Origin: Membranipora membranacea
Lineage: Eukaryota > Bryozoa > Gymnolaemata > Cheilostomatida > Membraniporidae
NCBI GenBank assembly: GCA_914767715.1
Contig: OU612067.1
Location: 26,574,162-26,634,161, forward strand
Length of the DNA: 60,000 nucleotides
Direction of reading: 5' to 3'
A program made the translations under genes and the position numbers. This document shows, in pieces, positions 12,019 through 22,992 of this stretch. The notes below the pieces were generated by a model that was given only the letters and a program-made list of their open reading frames with translations, made no database searches and was not told where the DNA came from. The stretch's first letter is position 1. The number at the start of each line of letters is the position of its first letter.

Positions 12019-12933
12019 TTACTCACTTCTGATCGGCTTGATATGCACGATGAAGCAGGTAGTCCTGTTACTAAATCTTGCTGGTAGTAATGATTTCAAT
12101 TTGAATTCCTGTAAGCTGATAACATATATGATGAGACTCATGCCGCTATTAGCAACCAAAATATGGGTTGGTACTACATCGAACCATGGTGGAGAAGGCT
12201 TAAATGAGTTCCAGATGACCTGGACAACTAGAGGCATCCAGCAGGCGTAATAAATCCCTACTGTTAGTGTTACTGTGCTCATTGCTCTTAGCTTTCTCTT
12301 ACGATTAGTCTTACTCAACGTCATCACTTTGTGCAGCATCACAGCATGGGTTAAAAGCTGTATGACCATAGGGAAAGCTACAAATAAACTTCCCTGAACA
12401 ACATAGAGCCATGTGTTTCTTATGAATGTGCAGCCTGGTATGTAAGCATAAAACGTAATATGCAGCATCTCCATGTGCAGAAATTTGAGACATGATACTA
12501 TCGGTACAGCGAAGCAGATTACAATAACCAAAACTACTTTTTGAAGGATATATTTTTTGGTTGATAGTGTGTGATGGACGACTGGCATTGTGACAGATAC
12601 ACACTTCTCGATACACATTGCACTGTGTATCCAGCTTGTCGCCTGCAAAGATGTTATCAACATTAATCCAAGTACGTCACACAAATCCTGTGTGAGCCAT
12701 AGAGAGCCGTTAGCCATAGTCACGGTTATGACGGAATAAGGAGCTAATGTTAATATGTCTGCCAATGAAAGTCCAATCATAAAGTAATGGTGGAGCTTCA
12801 GAATTCTCATTCGCTTGAAGACGGAAAGAATCACAATGTTATTGATGAGGATGAACAATGAAACAGATATAGGAACTACTGATAATCCTCTCGGAAGCTT
12901 AGAAAAATGAAGTCTCCATGTTGAGTTATCCAT
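12019..12933 (-). CDS. Intronless rhodopsin-class (class A) orphan GPCR
   Basis: Single exon, 304 aa, ATG at 12933. Hydrophobicity gives seven membrane segments. Landmarks are LSLADIL in TM2, a Cys before TM3 (DLCDV) pairing with PGCTF in ECL2, EKC in place of DRY at the end of TM3, TLTVGIYYACWMPL in TM6, and NSGMSLIIYV in place of NPxxY in TM7. An N-linked site (NST) lies at residues 3-5. It is distantly similar in layout to the duplicated GPCRs at 15.5 and 21.0 kb (shared NSG-S---IYY/IYV TM7 form), suggesting one local family. The degenerate DRY and NPxxY motifs are typical of lineage-expanded invertebrate receptors. Ligand unknown. Confidence 0.85.
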   Translation of the reverse strand: MDNSTWRLHFSKLPRGLSVVPISVSLFILINNIVILSVFKRMRILKLHHYFMIGLSLADILTLAPYSVITVTMANGSLWLTQDLCDVLGLMLITSLQATSWIHSAMCIEKCVSVTMPVVHHTLSTKKYILQKVVLVIVICFAVPIVSCLKFLHMEMLHITFYAYIPGCTFIRNTWLYVVQGSLFVAFPMVIQLLTHAVMLHKVMTLSKTNRKRKLRAMSTVTLTVGIYYACWMPLVVQVIWNSFKPSPPWFDVVPTHILVANSGMSLIIYVISLQEFKLKSLLPARFSNRTTCFIVHIKPIRSE

Positions 12934-13642
12934 CCCTTCACCGGAGCTGAGGGCTGAAGAAGTACTTTAACTTTGTTTATAACTGTTTAGTATGTATTTT
13001 GAAGAGATATTAAATATTTTATTTTATATTATAATAATTAGAGAATCAACATCAAATGAGTCCTGGATATGTAGATAAAATACAATTTTGTACTATCTCT
13101 CCTTAGTTATATTGATTCTGCCTAATGTCTCTGTGAAATAGCCTAGAAAATCTCATTTAAAGTATACCCACAGACCAAAAGATTTAGAAGTCAGACAGTA
13201 AGTACTGTTGTACTTATGCAAGATTTCAACAGTGATACGGAGTTAACCGTACTGTGCAAGCCCAATAAACTGCCACATGTATGTAGTTTAGGTCACTGAA
13301 AAAGCTGATATCATCCGCAAATGTCGCTAGCTGAAGTTTTTTGTAGTTATGCTTATGTTTTAGGAGTGTGCATGCATTTTGGTATAGAGAAGTGTTAGCT
13401 CATTTGTGCCTTCACAGTAAAGCCAACTCTATACCACTCATATTCACCATACCTGGGCAAGGGGACAATTACCAACACTTTCAAAAAGTTTAACAGAGAA
13501 TGTCTTTGATTTATTTCACATTTGAAAGTTTGTATAAGCGCAGCAGTACATCCTACCTGACTATATTGAAATGAAATGATATGAAATAACCCATTTAAAC
13601 TACAATGATCCAAACCGAGGCTCAAAGCTTTTCTATATTACA
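12934..13642. other. Intergenic, no supported gene
   Basis: Spacer upstream of the GPCR start codon. No motif-bearing ORF and no repeat recognised apart from A+T-rich tracts. Confidence 0.35.
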
Positions 13643-13647
13643 GGCCC

Positions 13648-13692
13648 GTAGTTCTAGGGGAGGCAGAGCGTCCCTGCCTCCCCTAGAACTAC
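13648..13692. repeat. Perfect 19-bp hairpin at the duplication breakpoint
   Basis: 13648-13666 (GTAGTTCTAGGGGAGGCAG) and 13674-13692 are perfect inverse complements around a 7-base loop. It belongs to the same repeat family as the copy at 6214. The left boundary of the tandem duplication (13654) falls inside its left arm; only the CTAGGGG-onward part reappears at 19201. Confidence 0.8.
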
Positions 13693-15502
13693 ACACAGTG
13701 AATTAAATGCTAGAATACTCAATAGAGTAGCCTAAAAGTACCATAATTGAGTATTCTAAGTCACAATCAGGCTAGGGACTAAGGGGCTTAGGAGGAGTTT
13801 ACAATACCCAACCTGGTGTTACTTCACACCCTCAAGGATTGTTGCCTCCCCTACAATTTTTCCTACACTACGACCCTGTATTATCATAAGTGACGAATAG
13901 TAATACAGTACGGATAGAACGAGGTTGTGCTCATTCTAAGTGAGGATTCTGTATTGTAGTATGAGATAGAGAATTTGATGACCAACACTTGATAGGTATC
14001 AATATAGCAAAAGTCAATTGCCTGAGTTGAATGACGGGTTTATCAACCTGAGTAGGATGAGAATAAACATCCACGTACTGAAAAGAGAATATCTTGATTT
14101 AAAATCATTATATGTATCACGGTGCTAGATGAAACATGACATCAAAGTCAACTAAAATTCATTTGTATTCATGTAGCATGAGTGCTTGAGAAATCAAAGT
14201 GAAAACTTCTGTTTGAAAATCAGAACTATATAGCAGCGCAAGCCAGAGAGCTGAATCAATAGCTTAGCATACATTCTACCTAATACCATACAGGAGTGAA
14301 GTTATCGTGGGAGGATGGGTTAACCTTTTGTCGACCCTTATATTGGCATGCAGTATTTAGGGCAAACCTGTGTCAATCTTAACACAAAAAGTCTAACTTA
14401 AGTAAGGAATGTGAGTACACGCCCTGGTCAGTCTTGAGAAGTTATTTGCTCAACAAGTAGTAGTGGACAACTCTGATACCAAAAATAATTGCATTATTAT
14501 TATTTTTATGATCAAACAAGTTGAAACGATATTCATGGTCTCAAGGAAGGGTTATTCAGCTTTTTCCATAAATGTGACAATATGGGAAACTCAAAGTCAA
14601 AAGTATTTGTCCATATACAACAAAATCTGCCTTATTTATAACATTTTGATTATCAAACTGGGCAAAACTCCTGTCATGTCCTAACTCATTGAGGGGATGC
14701 ATTGTTCAACTTAATTAATCCATAACACAATCAGGATGCACCTCAATTCACATCAGCAGTCACCAATGAAAAGAAAATCTGATCAGATATATAACTGGCA
14801 ATCTGGCATAGTTTAGTGTGTATATTTTCGATATTATCAGCATCTACTGAGACAATCGTAGTTATCATATTATATCATCGTTTTAATGCTACTTCTGGTT
14901 CAGAATGAACAAGTATGAAAAATAAAAAACTAATGTAATTATATAACAGGGCTGAATTTGACATATAAATGGTATGAGCAGGTTAATTGTAAGCGATCAA
15001 AATTGCTAATGAGACCTTCCAACATGAGGTATAAAAAATAAACTAGCGGTTAGGTACTCCATACATAAAGTTCAACTATAACATTAATAACATGGCTGGG
15101 TGCAGAGTCGCAGATGGGCAATACTCCATTTATATATCATGGCTATCATGTTTCTACCATATTGAATAATCACAAAGAGTAAAAAAGGAAATATTGCAAT
15201 GGGAACAGTTAGCAATTGGTAGATCATTTTTCATTCAATTTCCCTACTTTTAGATTTGCTTCCATTCTACAAATTCCAAATCTCAAAATTCCAAATGATG
15301 TTAGTAAGCGGGTCATTCAAAAACAGTGGTAAACTCATCTCAAACTTAACTTACTTGTTATGTTATTGGGTGACTTGCAAAAGGCTAAAGCTGTTGTAAA
15401 AAAATGATATATGTCTCTATCAAGATAGATTAGAACATCTGCTCTATTATTGTTCAGTAATCATTACATGAGTGTTCGGTTCCTCACTCGCAGATATTAA
15501 GT

Positions 15503-16411
15503 TCAACGGCATTGGAACAACACCTTTAACGTCTTCTTGAACTCAGGCAGCATGGTGTAATAGATACAGAAACTTAACCCACTGTTTAGGGCAATCAGTT
15601 CAACAGCAAAGAATGTAAAACCTTTTGGCGGTTTTCCCGTACTATTGTCTACTTGCCAACCGACCCATATGGCACCAGGTATGAAACACAGATAGAATAA
15701 GCCAATAGTTGTCATCTGTACTCTTACTGCCTTCAAGATTTGAGAACGGGTAACTTGGGTAAATTTGACCACTCGCCAGATCACGGTGATGCACGAGATC
15801 AATTGGATAAGCATGATCAGTAGTAATACCGATAACATTATCAATCCGAAGCGTTTGTTATTAGCGTTGCTGTCATGAGCCACACAATCCGGCATGTCTG
15901 GCTCGAAATTAAATCCTCCTGTGTCGATCATAAAGGCATACCTGCATATAAGGTTAACTGTTATCGGTATCACATAGCAACAACATATTACAATGATAGC
16001 ACCGAGACGAAAACGGGGGTCCTTCTTCCAAGTATTATACTTTAGGGGTAATTGGACTAGCGCAATTCGATCTAAGCACATTGAGCAGTGTATGAATGCT
16101 GTTATTGAGACAAAAGAGGTAGAGGCGATTCCCAATGCATCACAATGTTCCTTGGTCAGCTGTAGATCCCCCTTAGCTAACAGGACGGCGCTGACGGTAT
16201 TAATTACCAGTGTCATGAAGTCTGTCCCCACAAGTCCAAACAAATAGAAATGCTGCACCTCAAGCTTTCCACGGCGGAATACTCTGATGAATGTAAGTAG
16301 CACAAGAACATTACTCACAAGAATGAAGAGATTAATAGGTACATAAACCGCTAGTAGCTCTCTAGGAAGGGATGAATTATCTCGTGACTGATAGGTTATA
16401 TTGAGTTCCAT
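15503..16411 (-). CDS. Class A GPCR, tandem copy A (shortened C-tail)
   Basis: Single exon, 302 aa from the ATG at 16411; the open frame extends upstream but only from a TTG. Features: N-glycosylation sites NIT and NSS, Cys in KEHCDAL before TM3 with a partner in ECL2, DRIAL (a DRY variant) ending TM3, TM6 with LFYLCFIPGAIW, TM7 with LNSGLSFCIYY in place of NPxxY. Nearly identical to copy B at 20974, but a 13-bp deletion after FQC shifts the frame and stops it about 22 residues early, so the Ser/Thr-containing cytoplasmic tail is lost. The seven-helix core is intact, so it could still signal, with altered desensitisation or trafficking. Ligand unknown. Confidence 0.85.
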   Translation of the reverse strand: MELNITYQSRDNSSLPRELLAVYVPINLFILVSNVLVLLTFIRVFRRGKLEVQHFYLFGLVGTDFMTLVINTVSAVLLAKGDLQLTKEHCDALGIASTSFVSITAFIHCSMCLDRIALVQLPLKYNTWKKDPRFRLGAIIVICCCYVIPITVNLICRYAFMIDTGGFNFEPDMPDCVAHDSNANNKRFGLIMLSVLLLIMLIQLISCITVIWRVVKFTQVTRSQILKAVRVQMTTIGLFYLCFIPGAIWVGWQVDNSTGKPPKGFTFFAVELIALNSGLSFCIYYTMLPEFKKTLKVLFQCR

Positions 16412-17223
16412 GGTTGAGTACAAAAAGCGCAAGAAACATTTAATGCTCACCAACTGATCTCTTTGTAGTCTTTACGAAGACTGGTAAATAATATCTGTTG
16501 CCAGGATTAGAAAGTTGAAGGAAGTCTCAGTTTAAAAGCCGATGCTGACATACTAGTAGAAGGAAGTACTGGTTAAATGGTCTTATATTGAATGTTGTGA
16601 GTAGTTCTCTCAATAAAAAGGAGCGGTTCCCATCCCATCTACAGATGTGACCAGTTAATTAATAAAGGCTTAAAAGTCTTGCAGGAGTGAAGAGTAAGAT
16701 GGTGTCATTCATGCAGGCTTGGTCTGGCCTGGGAGCACTTGACTTCTCTCAAAAAATAGGAACACAGATTAAACCCAAGAAACTGATGCGTTGATGGGTG
16801 TGGATATGGAGCGTCAAACAAGTACAGTGTCTATTTTGTAAGATCCAAATTACAAAATTACAAATGGAAGCCTAAAGCAAAAGATGATATCCTGCAGAGA
16901 AGGCATGTTGTACATCACTTAGAGACACTGGGCTATGCCAAGCCTAAGCTAAGCATATTTATTCTTGCACCAGCTGAACCATTGTCTACCAAGTTATTCC
17001 AGTGATGAAATCTTAAAGATTGCTGTGAATTTAGCCTGAATCATTTGAGAAAGAGAACTGGACTTGTATCCAATTCTAACCACAGAAGCTTTAACTGCAG
17101 AATAGTGAAACCTAAATAAATAGATTAAAACCTCATCAGATTTCAAAGCACCAAAGTGGCAGGTTTTCGTCAGTTCGTCTTGAGAGCCTATCAAGACAAA
17201 ATGGCAACATTAAAACACCAATG
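16412..17223. other. Spacer between GPCR copy A and pseudogene
   Basis: Shared with 21949-22787 of the right unit. A 70-codon stop-free plus-strand frame is present in both, but in this copy a ~38-bp deletion removes its only ATG. No family is recognised, so it is not called as a gene. Confidence 0.4.
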
Positions 17224-17959
17224 TCTACTCTAGAGCAACCCTCCATTGTGTACCTAAAAATGTATAATGTAATTAGTTGGATGCAACGTCAGAACCTCAT
17301 TGTCAGCTTGTCAGAGAAGCTAGGAGTCATGTAACAATACGATGTCAGCACACAGACTGGCTCACGGTCTTTGCTACTCATTCATTTATGATGTACATCA
17401 ACAATGTAACGATACAGAAAAACATGTCATTCTCATCCTGGTGTTAGCATTAATGGATCACCTACCCATTAGGGCACTGAAGTGGCTCCCCTTCCTTCAG
17501 GGAAAGTTTGATAGCTTTAATATCCAAAAACGCTGCCGGCTGACATCTTGCTACCGCCTTCAAGGAAAATTTCATGACATGTAAACATTTTCACTCGATT
17601 TTGATTTAGCTAAAAATTAAGAGAAATATTAAAAACTTACACAAGACTATATCTCGCTATCACGCATATGGACTTGGAGGCATGAGTTTTTGTTAACATA
17701 GAAGACTCATAAGCAGCAGTAAGATGTTAATGACCTAAGTGTCCGGGATTCATTTCTTGTTTATCACCCCACTGGCACAGTATATATAACTCACCACTGT
17801 GGCCTCTTTAGCTCTCCCGTTGTTGTATGCAGCACAGATTCTCTCATTCAACCATTGACTGCCATCACAGTTTCTGCTGTCCTCACAGTAACACTCAGTC
17901 ACATATAACCCAGCTGTCAATATAAAAGGGTCAGTCCTATTAGAAAAGTGGATATATTT

Positions 17960-18360
17960 ATATATTTTGCTGTCTGTCTAGGTAGACGATGACTGCACCG
18001 AGGTGCGGCATAGGAAGATGTTTATAGTGACGACTAGGTTTCCGAGTCGTTAGTGCCACTTTTCAACCACTGACAGCTTTAACCCAGCGTGAAGCATAGC
18101 GCTACAAGGCCGGAGCTGCATTGATTGATGACAGCATCCTCCTGTATAGAGCTATACCATACAGGAGGGTTCTTTAATCTGCATGCACGATGGTGTTGTA
18201 CATACAGAAGACCTCCATTATTTATAGTCCTGATACGAAGGGACTGTGTGATCAGTCAAAGTCGAAAAAAAACTTTCGTTCTCGGGCGGGGTTTGAACCC
18301 ACAGCCGGCTGGTTAAGTGACAGACACGCTAACCACTGCGCCAAACTGCGCCAAACTGAC
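17960..18360 (-). mobile_element. tRNA-derived SINE (left-unit copy)
   Basis: On the minus strand, a pol III head begins near 18350: A box TGGCGCAGTGGTTAGCG and B box GGTTCAAACCC about 50 nt later. A ~320-bp unrelated body follows, with GC-richer segments unlike the surrounding intron. Lies in the intron between exons 2 and 3 of the cysteine-rich pseudogene. Its counterpart at 23940 shows it predates the duplication. Confidence 0.75.
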
Positions 18361-18492
18361 TATACAAAATAAAAGAAAAAAAAAGAAGTCGATATTACCT
18401 AAGTAAATCGAATATTGGGAGTTTATAGGGCAACCAAACAAAGTGAAAATTGTGGAAAATAGCATTATAGTTTTTTTCAAATATTTCAGCAA

Positions 18493-18560
18493 GGATCATA
18501 GTGGATCATAGTGGTCAGGTAATAAATAAGGCAATAAATCACTATGATCCACTATGATCC
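18493..18560. repeat. Perfect 21-bp stem hairpin
   Basis: 18493-18513, two copies of GGATCATAGTG overlapping as GGATCATAGTGGATCATAGTG (21 nt), is exactly inverse to 18540-18560, with a 26-base loop. The right-unit equivalent near 24473 has one mismatch and a shorter loop. Confidence 0.85.
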
Positions 18561-20973
18561 CAATTCAGACTTTGCAGTAGCTTTACTGCAATTAGGTTCA
18601 CAGGCTGTTTTACTTCATATGCCCTAATGACTTTTTAGCCTGAGGTCTTTAAAACCATACCAAACATGGCCTAGTAGGACTGTCACTTTTATTTGTTAAG
18701 TTCATGCGAGTCTAAAATGTGCTCCTTGCTATATCTGTGTCATTTTCAAATACGCCTGTCATTTCAGATTATTCTTTCTCCAATATTCAGTAAAATCTTG
18801 AGATTTCAGCTTTTTGACTGTCATTCAGGGAGGAAGCTGGATATTCATACACCGAACGTTGATATGGTTCGATTTCTTCATTACAAAAAATACCTAAACA
18901 GAAAATGGATGCTAAAACACAGTCAGATTTAGAATATATCTAGCCTTATGCGTAGTTGCTGGTGGCTCTTAACATGGTTTACTGATGTACATACCAGGAC
19001 ATATAGCCCTTGATTGAGCGTCGTCTTTGATCTCAGAAGGAGGACCTGTGATGTAGAACGATAATACGCAACTCCCCGACACTTCATACACTGTAACACA
19101 ACAGGGCTGATAACATTATGAGTAGAAAATATTTTCTCTGCGACCTATAACTACAATTTGAAAACAAGAACTCCCCTTGTAATAGAAAGCAGGTATCCTT
19201 CTAGGGGAGGCAGGGCGTCCCTGCCTCTCCTAGAACTACGCACAGTGAATTAAATGCTAGAATACTCAATAGAGTAACCTAAAAATGCCATAATTGAGTA
19301 TTCTAAGTCACAATCAGGCTAGGGACTGGGGGGGCTTAGGAGGAGTCTACAATACTCAACCTGGTGTTACTTCACACCCTCAAGGATTGTTGCCTCCCCT
19401 ACAATTTTTCCTAAACTACGGATAGAACGAGGTTGTGCTCATTCTAAGTGAGGATTCTGTATTGTAGTATGAGATAGAGAATTTGATGACCAACACTTGA
19501 TAGGTATCAATATAGCAAAAGTCAATTGCCTGAGTTGAATGACGGGTTAATCAACCTGAGTAGGATGAGAATAAACATCCACGTACTGAAAAGAGAATAT
19601 CTTGATTTAAAATCATTATTTGTATCATGGTGCTAGATGAAACATGACATCAAAGTCAACTAAAATTCATTTGTATTCATGTAGCATGAGTGCTTGAGAA
19701 ATCAAAGTGAAAACTTCTGTTTGAAAATCAGAACTATATAGCAGCGCAAGCCAGAGAGCTGAATCAATAGCTTAGCATACATTCTACCTAATACCATACA
19801 GGAGTGAAGTTATCGTTGGAGGATGGGTTAACCTTTTTGTCGACCCTTATATTGTCATGCAGTATTCAGGGCTAACCTGTATCAATCTTAACACAAAAAG
19901 TCTAACTTAAGTAAGGAATGCGAGTACACGCCCTGGTCAGTCTTGAGAAGTTATTTGCTCAACAAGTAGTAGTGGACAACTCTGATACCAAAAATAATTG
20001 CATTATTATTTTTTTTATGATCAAACAAGTTGAAACGATATTCATGGTCTCAAGGAAGGGTTATTCAGCTTTTTCCATAAATAGGACAATATGGGAAACT
20101 CAGGTCAAAAGTGTTTGTCCATATACATCAAAATCTGCCTTATTTATAATCTTTTGATTATCAAACTGGGCAAAACTCTTGTCAGGTCCTAATTCATTGA
20201 GGGGATGCAGTGTTCAACTTAATTAATCCATAACACAATCAGGATGCACCTCAATTCACATCAGCAGTCATCAATGAAAAGAAAATCTGATCAGATATAT
20301 AACTGGCAATCTGGCATAGCTTAGTGTGTTTATTTTCGATATTATCAGCATATACTGAGACAATCGTAGTTATCATATTATATCATCGTTTTAATGCTAC
20401 TTCTGGTTCAGAATGAACAAGTATGAAAAATAAAAAACCAATGTAATTATATAACAGGGCTGAATTTGACATATAAATGGTATGAGCAGGTTAATTGTAA
20501 GCGATCAAAATTGCTAATGATACCTTGCAACATGAGGTATAAAAAATAAACTAGCGGTTAGGTACTCCATACATAAAGTTCAACTATAACATTAATAACA
20601 TGGCTGGGTGCAGAGTTGCAGATGGGCAATACTCCATTTATATATCATGGCTATCATGTTTCTACCATATTGAATAATCACAAAGAGTAAAAAAGGAAAT
20701 ATTGCAATGGGAACAGTTAGCAATTGGTAGATCATTTTTCATTCAATTTCCCTACTTTTAGATTTGCTTCCATTCTACAAATTCCAAATCTCAAAATTCA
20801 AGCAAATTTGATCCCAAATGATCTTAGTAAGCGGGTCATTCAAAAACAGTGGTAAACTCATCTCAAACTTAACTTACTTGTTACGTTATTGGGTGACTTA
20901 CAAAAGGCTAAAGCTGTTGTAAAAATGATATATGTCTCTATCAAGAAAGATTAGAACATCTGCTCTATTATTG

Positions 20974-21948
20974 TTAAGTAGTCATTACATGAGTGTTCGG
21001 TTCCTCACTCGCAGATATTAAGTTCGATGGTAAAGAACATCTGCATTGGAACAACTCTTTTAACGTCTTCTTGAACTCAGGCAGCATGGTGTAATAGATA
21101 CAGAAACTTAACCCACTGTTTAGGGCAATCATTTCAACAGCAAAGAATGTAAAACCTATTGGCGGTTTTCCCGTACTATTGTCTACTTGCCAACCGACCC
21201 ATATGGCACCAGGTATGAAACACAGATAGAATAAGCCAATAGTTGTCATCTGTACTCTTACTGCCTTCAAGATTTGAGAACGGGTAACTTGGGTAAGTTT
21301 GACCACTCGTCTGATCACGGTGATACACGAGATCAATTGGACAAGCATGATCAGTAGTAATCCCGATAACATTACCCATCCGAAGCGTTTGTTATTAGCG
21401 TTGCTGTCATGAGCCACACAATCCGCCATGTCTGGCTCGAAATTAAATCCTCCTGTGTCGATCATGAAGGCATACCTGCATATAAGGTTAACTGTTATCG
21501 GTATTACATAGCAACAACATATTACAATGATAGCACCGAGACGAAACCGGGGGTCCTTCTTCCAAGTATTATACTTTAGGGGTAATTGGACTAGCGCAAT
21601 TCGATCTAAGCACATTGAGCAGTGTATGAATGCTGTTATTGAGACAAAAGAGGTGGAGGCGATTCCCAATGCATCACAATGTTCCTTGGTCAGCTGTAGA
21701 TCCCCCTTAGCTAACAGGACGGCGCTGACGGTATTAATTACCAGTGTCATGAAGTCTGTCCCCACAAGTCCAAACAAATAGAAATGCTGCACCTCAAGCT
21801 TTCCACGGCGGAATAGTCTGATGAATGTAAGTAGCACAAGAACATTACTCACAAGAATGAAGAGATTTATAGGTACATAAACCGCTAGTAGCTCTCTAGG
21901 AAGGGATGAATTATCTCGTGACTGATGATCGGTTATATTGAGTTCCAT
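20974..21948 (-). CDS. Class A GPCR, tandem copy B (full-length tail)
   Basis: Single exon, 324 aa from the ATG at 21948. Same architecture as copy A: NIT/NSS sites, conserved ECL2-TM3 cysteine pair, DRIAL in place of DRY, LNSGLSFCIYY in TM7. Differences from copy A are few and mostly conservative: an added residue in NITDHQS, DMADC for DMPDC, FGWVML for FGLIML, IRRVVKLT for IWRVVKFT. The C-tail continues past FQC for about 25 residues and ends in NTHVMTT. The next gene on the same strand to the right is the intact cysteine-rich secreted protein. Whether the two are functionally linked is unknown. Confidence 0.88.
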   Translation of the reverse strand: MELNITDHQSRDNSSLPRELLAVYVPINLFILVSNVLVLLTFIRLFRRGKLEVQHFYLFGLVGTDFMTLVINTVSAVLLAKGDLQLTKEHCDALGIASTSFVSITAFIHCSMCLDRIALVQLPLKYNTWKKDPRFRLGAIIVICCCYVIPITVNLICRYAFMIDTGGFNFEPDMADCVAHDSNANNKRFGWVMLSGLLLIMLVQLISCITVIRRVVKLTQVTRSQILKAVRVQMTTIGLFYLCFIPGAIWVGWQVDNSTGKPPIGFTFFAVEMIALNSGLSFCIYYTMLPEFKKTLKELFQCRCSLPSNLISASEEPNTHVMTT

Positions 21949-22992
21949 GGTTGAGTACAAGAAGCGCAAGAAACATTTAATGCTCGCCAACTGATCTCTT
22001 TACGAAGACTGGTGAATAATATCTGTTGCCAGGATTAGAAAGTTGAAGGAAGTCTCAGTTTAAAAGCCGATGCTGACACACTAATAGAAGGAAGTACTGG
22101 TTAAATGGTCTTATATTGAATGTTGTGAGTAGTTCTCTCAATAAAAAGGAGCGGTTCCCATCCCATCTACAGATGTGACCAGTTAATTAATAAAGGCTTA
22201 AAAGTCTTGCAGGAGTGAAGAGTAAGATGGTGTCATTCATGCGGGCTTGGTCTGGCCTGGGAGCACTTGACTTCTCTCAAAAAATAGGAACACAGATTAA
22301 ACCCAAGAAACTGATGCGTTGAGGTCATCACCATGCTTCAAAAATATATGGAAATTGATGGGTGTGGATATGGAGCGTCAAACAAGTACAGTGTCTATTT
22401 TGTAAGATCCAAATTACAAAATTACAAATGGAAGCCTAAAGCAAAAGATGATATCCTGCAGAGAAGGCATGTTGTACATCACTTTGAGACACTGGGCTAT
22501 GCCAAGCCTAAGCTAAGCATATTTATTCTTGCACCAGCTGAACCATTGTCTACCAAGTTATTCCAGTGATGAAATCTTAAAGATTGCTGTGAATTTAGCC
22601 TGAATCATTTGAGAAAGAGAACTGGACTTGTATCCAATTCTAACCACAAAAGCGTTAACTGCAGAATAGTGAAACCTAAATAAATAGATTAAAACCTCAT
22701 CAGATTTCAAAGCACCAAAGTGGCAGGTTTTCGTCAGTTCGTCTTGAGAGCCTATCAAGACAAAATGGCAACATTGAAACACCAATGGGCTGTTCCTGTA
22801 TATTACCAACCTTGACTGTAATTCTGTTTCACCAACTAGTAAGGATGCTTTCAGTGATAGATCATCAAAATTGATAAATTTCTGTTTCATTATTTTTAAT
22901 TTAATTTATTTATTCGAATTTGAGTCTGTGTTGATTTGGATATTGCGACGGGTACGATGTTACCTCCTCATACTCACAGGAGTAAGTAAAAT

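Larger units (their letters stand above)
17224..19090 (-). pseudogene. Truncated copy of the secreted cysteine-rich protein gene
   Basis: Exons equivalent to 2 (19090-18995), 3 (17913-17795) and 4 (17557-17466) are present with intact splice sites and reading frames, almost identical to the intact gene at 22993-25578. Two parts are missing. Exon 1, encoding the signal peptide, lies outside the duplicated unit. Most of exon 5, with the final six cysteines and stop, was removed by a ~404-bp deletion that leaves only its first ~30 bp (17253-17224). The copy therefore has neither secretion signal nor proper C terminus. Confidence 0.85.
13654..19200. repeat. Tandem duplication 1, left unit (~5.55 kb)
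   Basis: Colinear and nearly identical to 19201-25154. Offsets are 5.53-5.55 kb over the GPCR and about 5.97 kb after an indel near 17223. The unit carries one GPCR, cysteine-rich-gene exons 2-4, a tRNA-headed SINE and a 21-bp hairpin. Unit-specific changes include ~47 bp extra near 13870, ~38 bp missing near 16795 and ~404 bp missing at 17223. Apart from genes listed separately, 13.7-15.5 kb holds no recognised gene. Confidence 0.93.

Noticed and set aside
12311-12616. 101-codon minus frame
   Set aside because: Shadow of the GPCR in another frame of the same strand.
15503-16453. Longer GPCR N terminus starting at 16453 (and 21990)
   Set aside because: The extension begins with TTG, not ATG, and adds nothing typical of class A receptors. 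The ATG at 16411/21948 was preferred.
16790-17003. 70-codon stop-free plus frame (with copy at 22333-22569, CGYGASNKYSVYFVRS...) as a gene
   Set aside because: No recognised motif or splice context; the left copy lacks the ATG. Both copies stay open mainly because the duplication is young.
18280-18360. Functional tRNA gene (and copy near 24265-24340)
   Set aside because: Pol III boxes only; no cloverleaf with a clear anticodon, and a SINE body follows.
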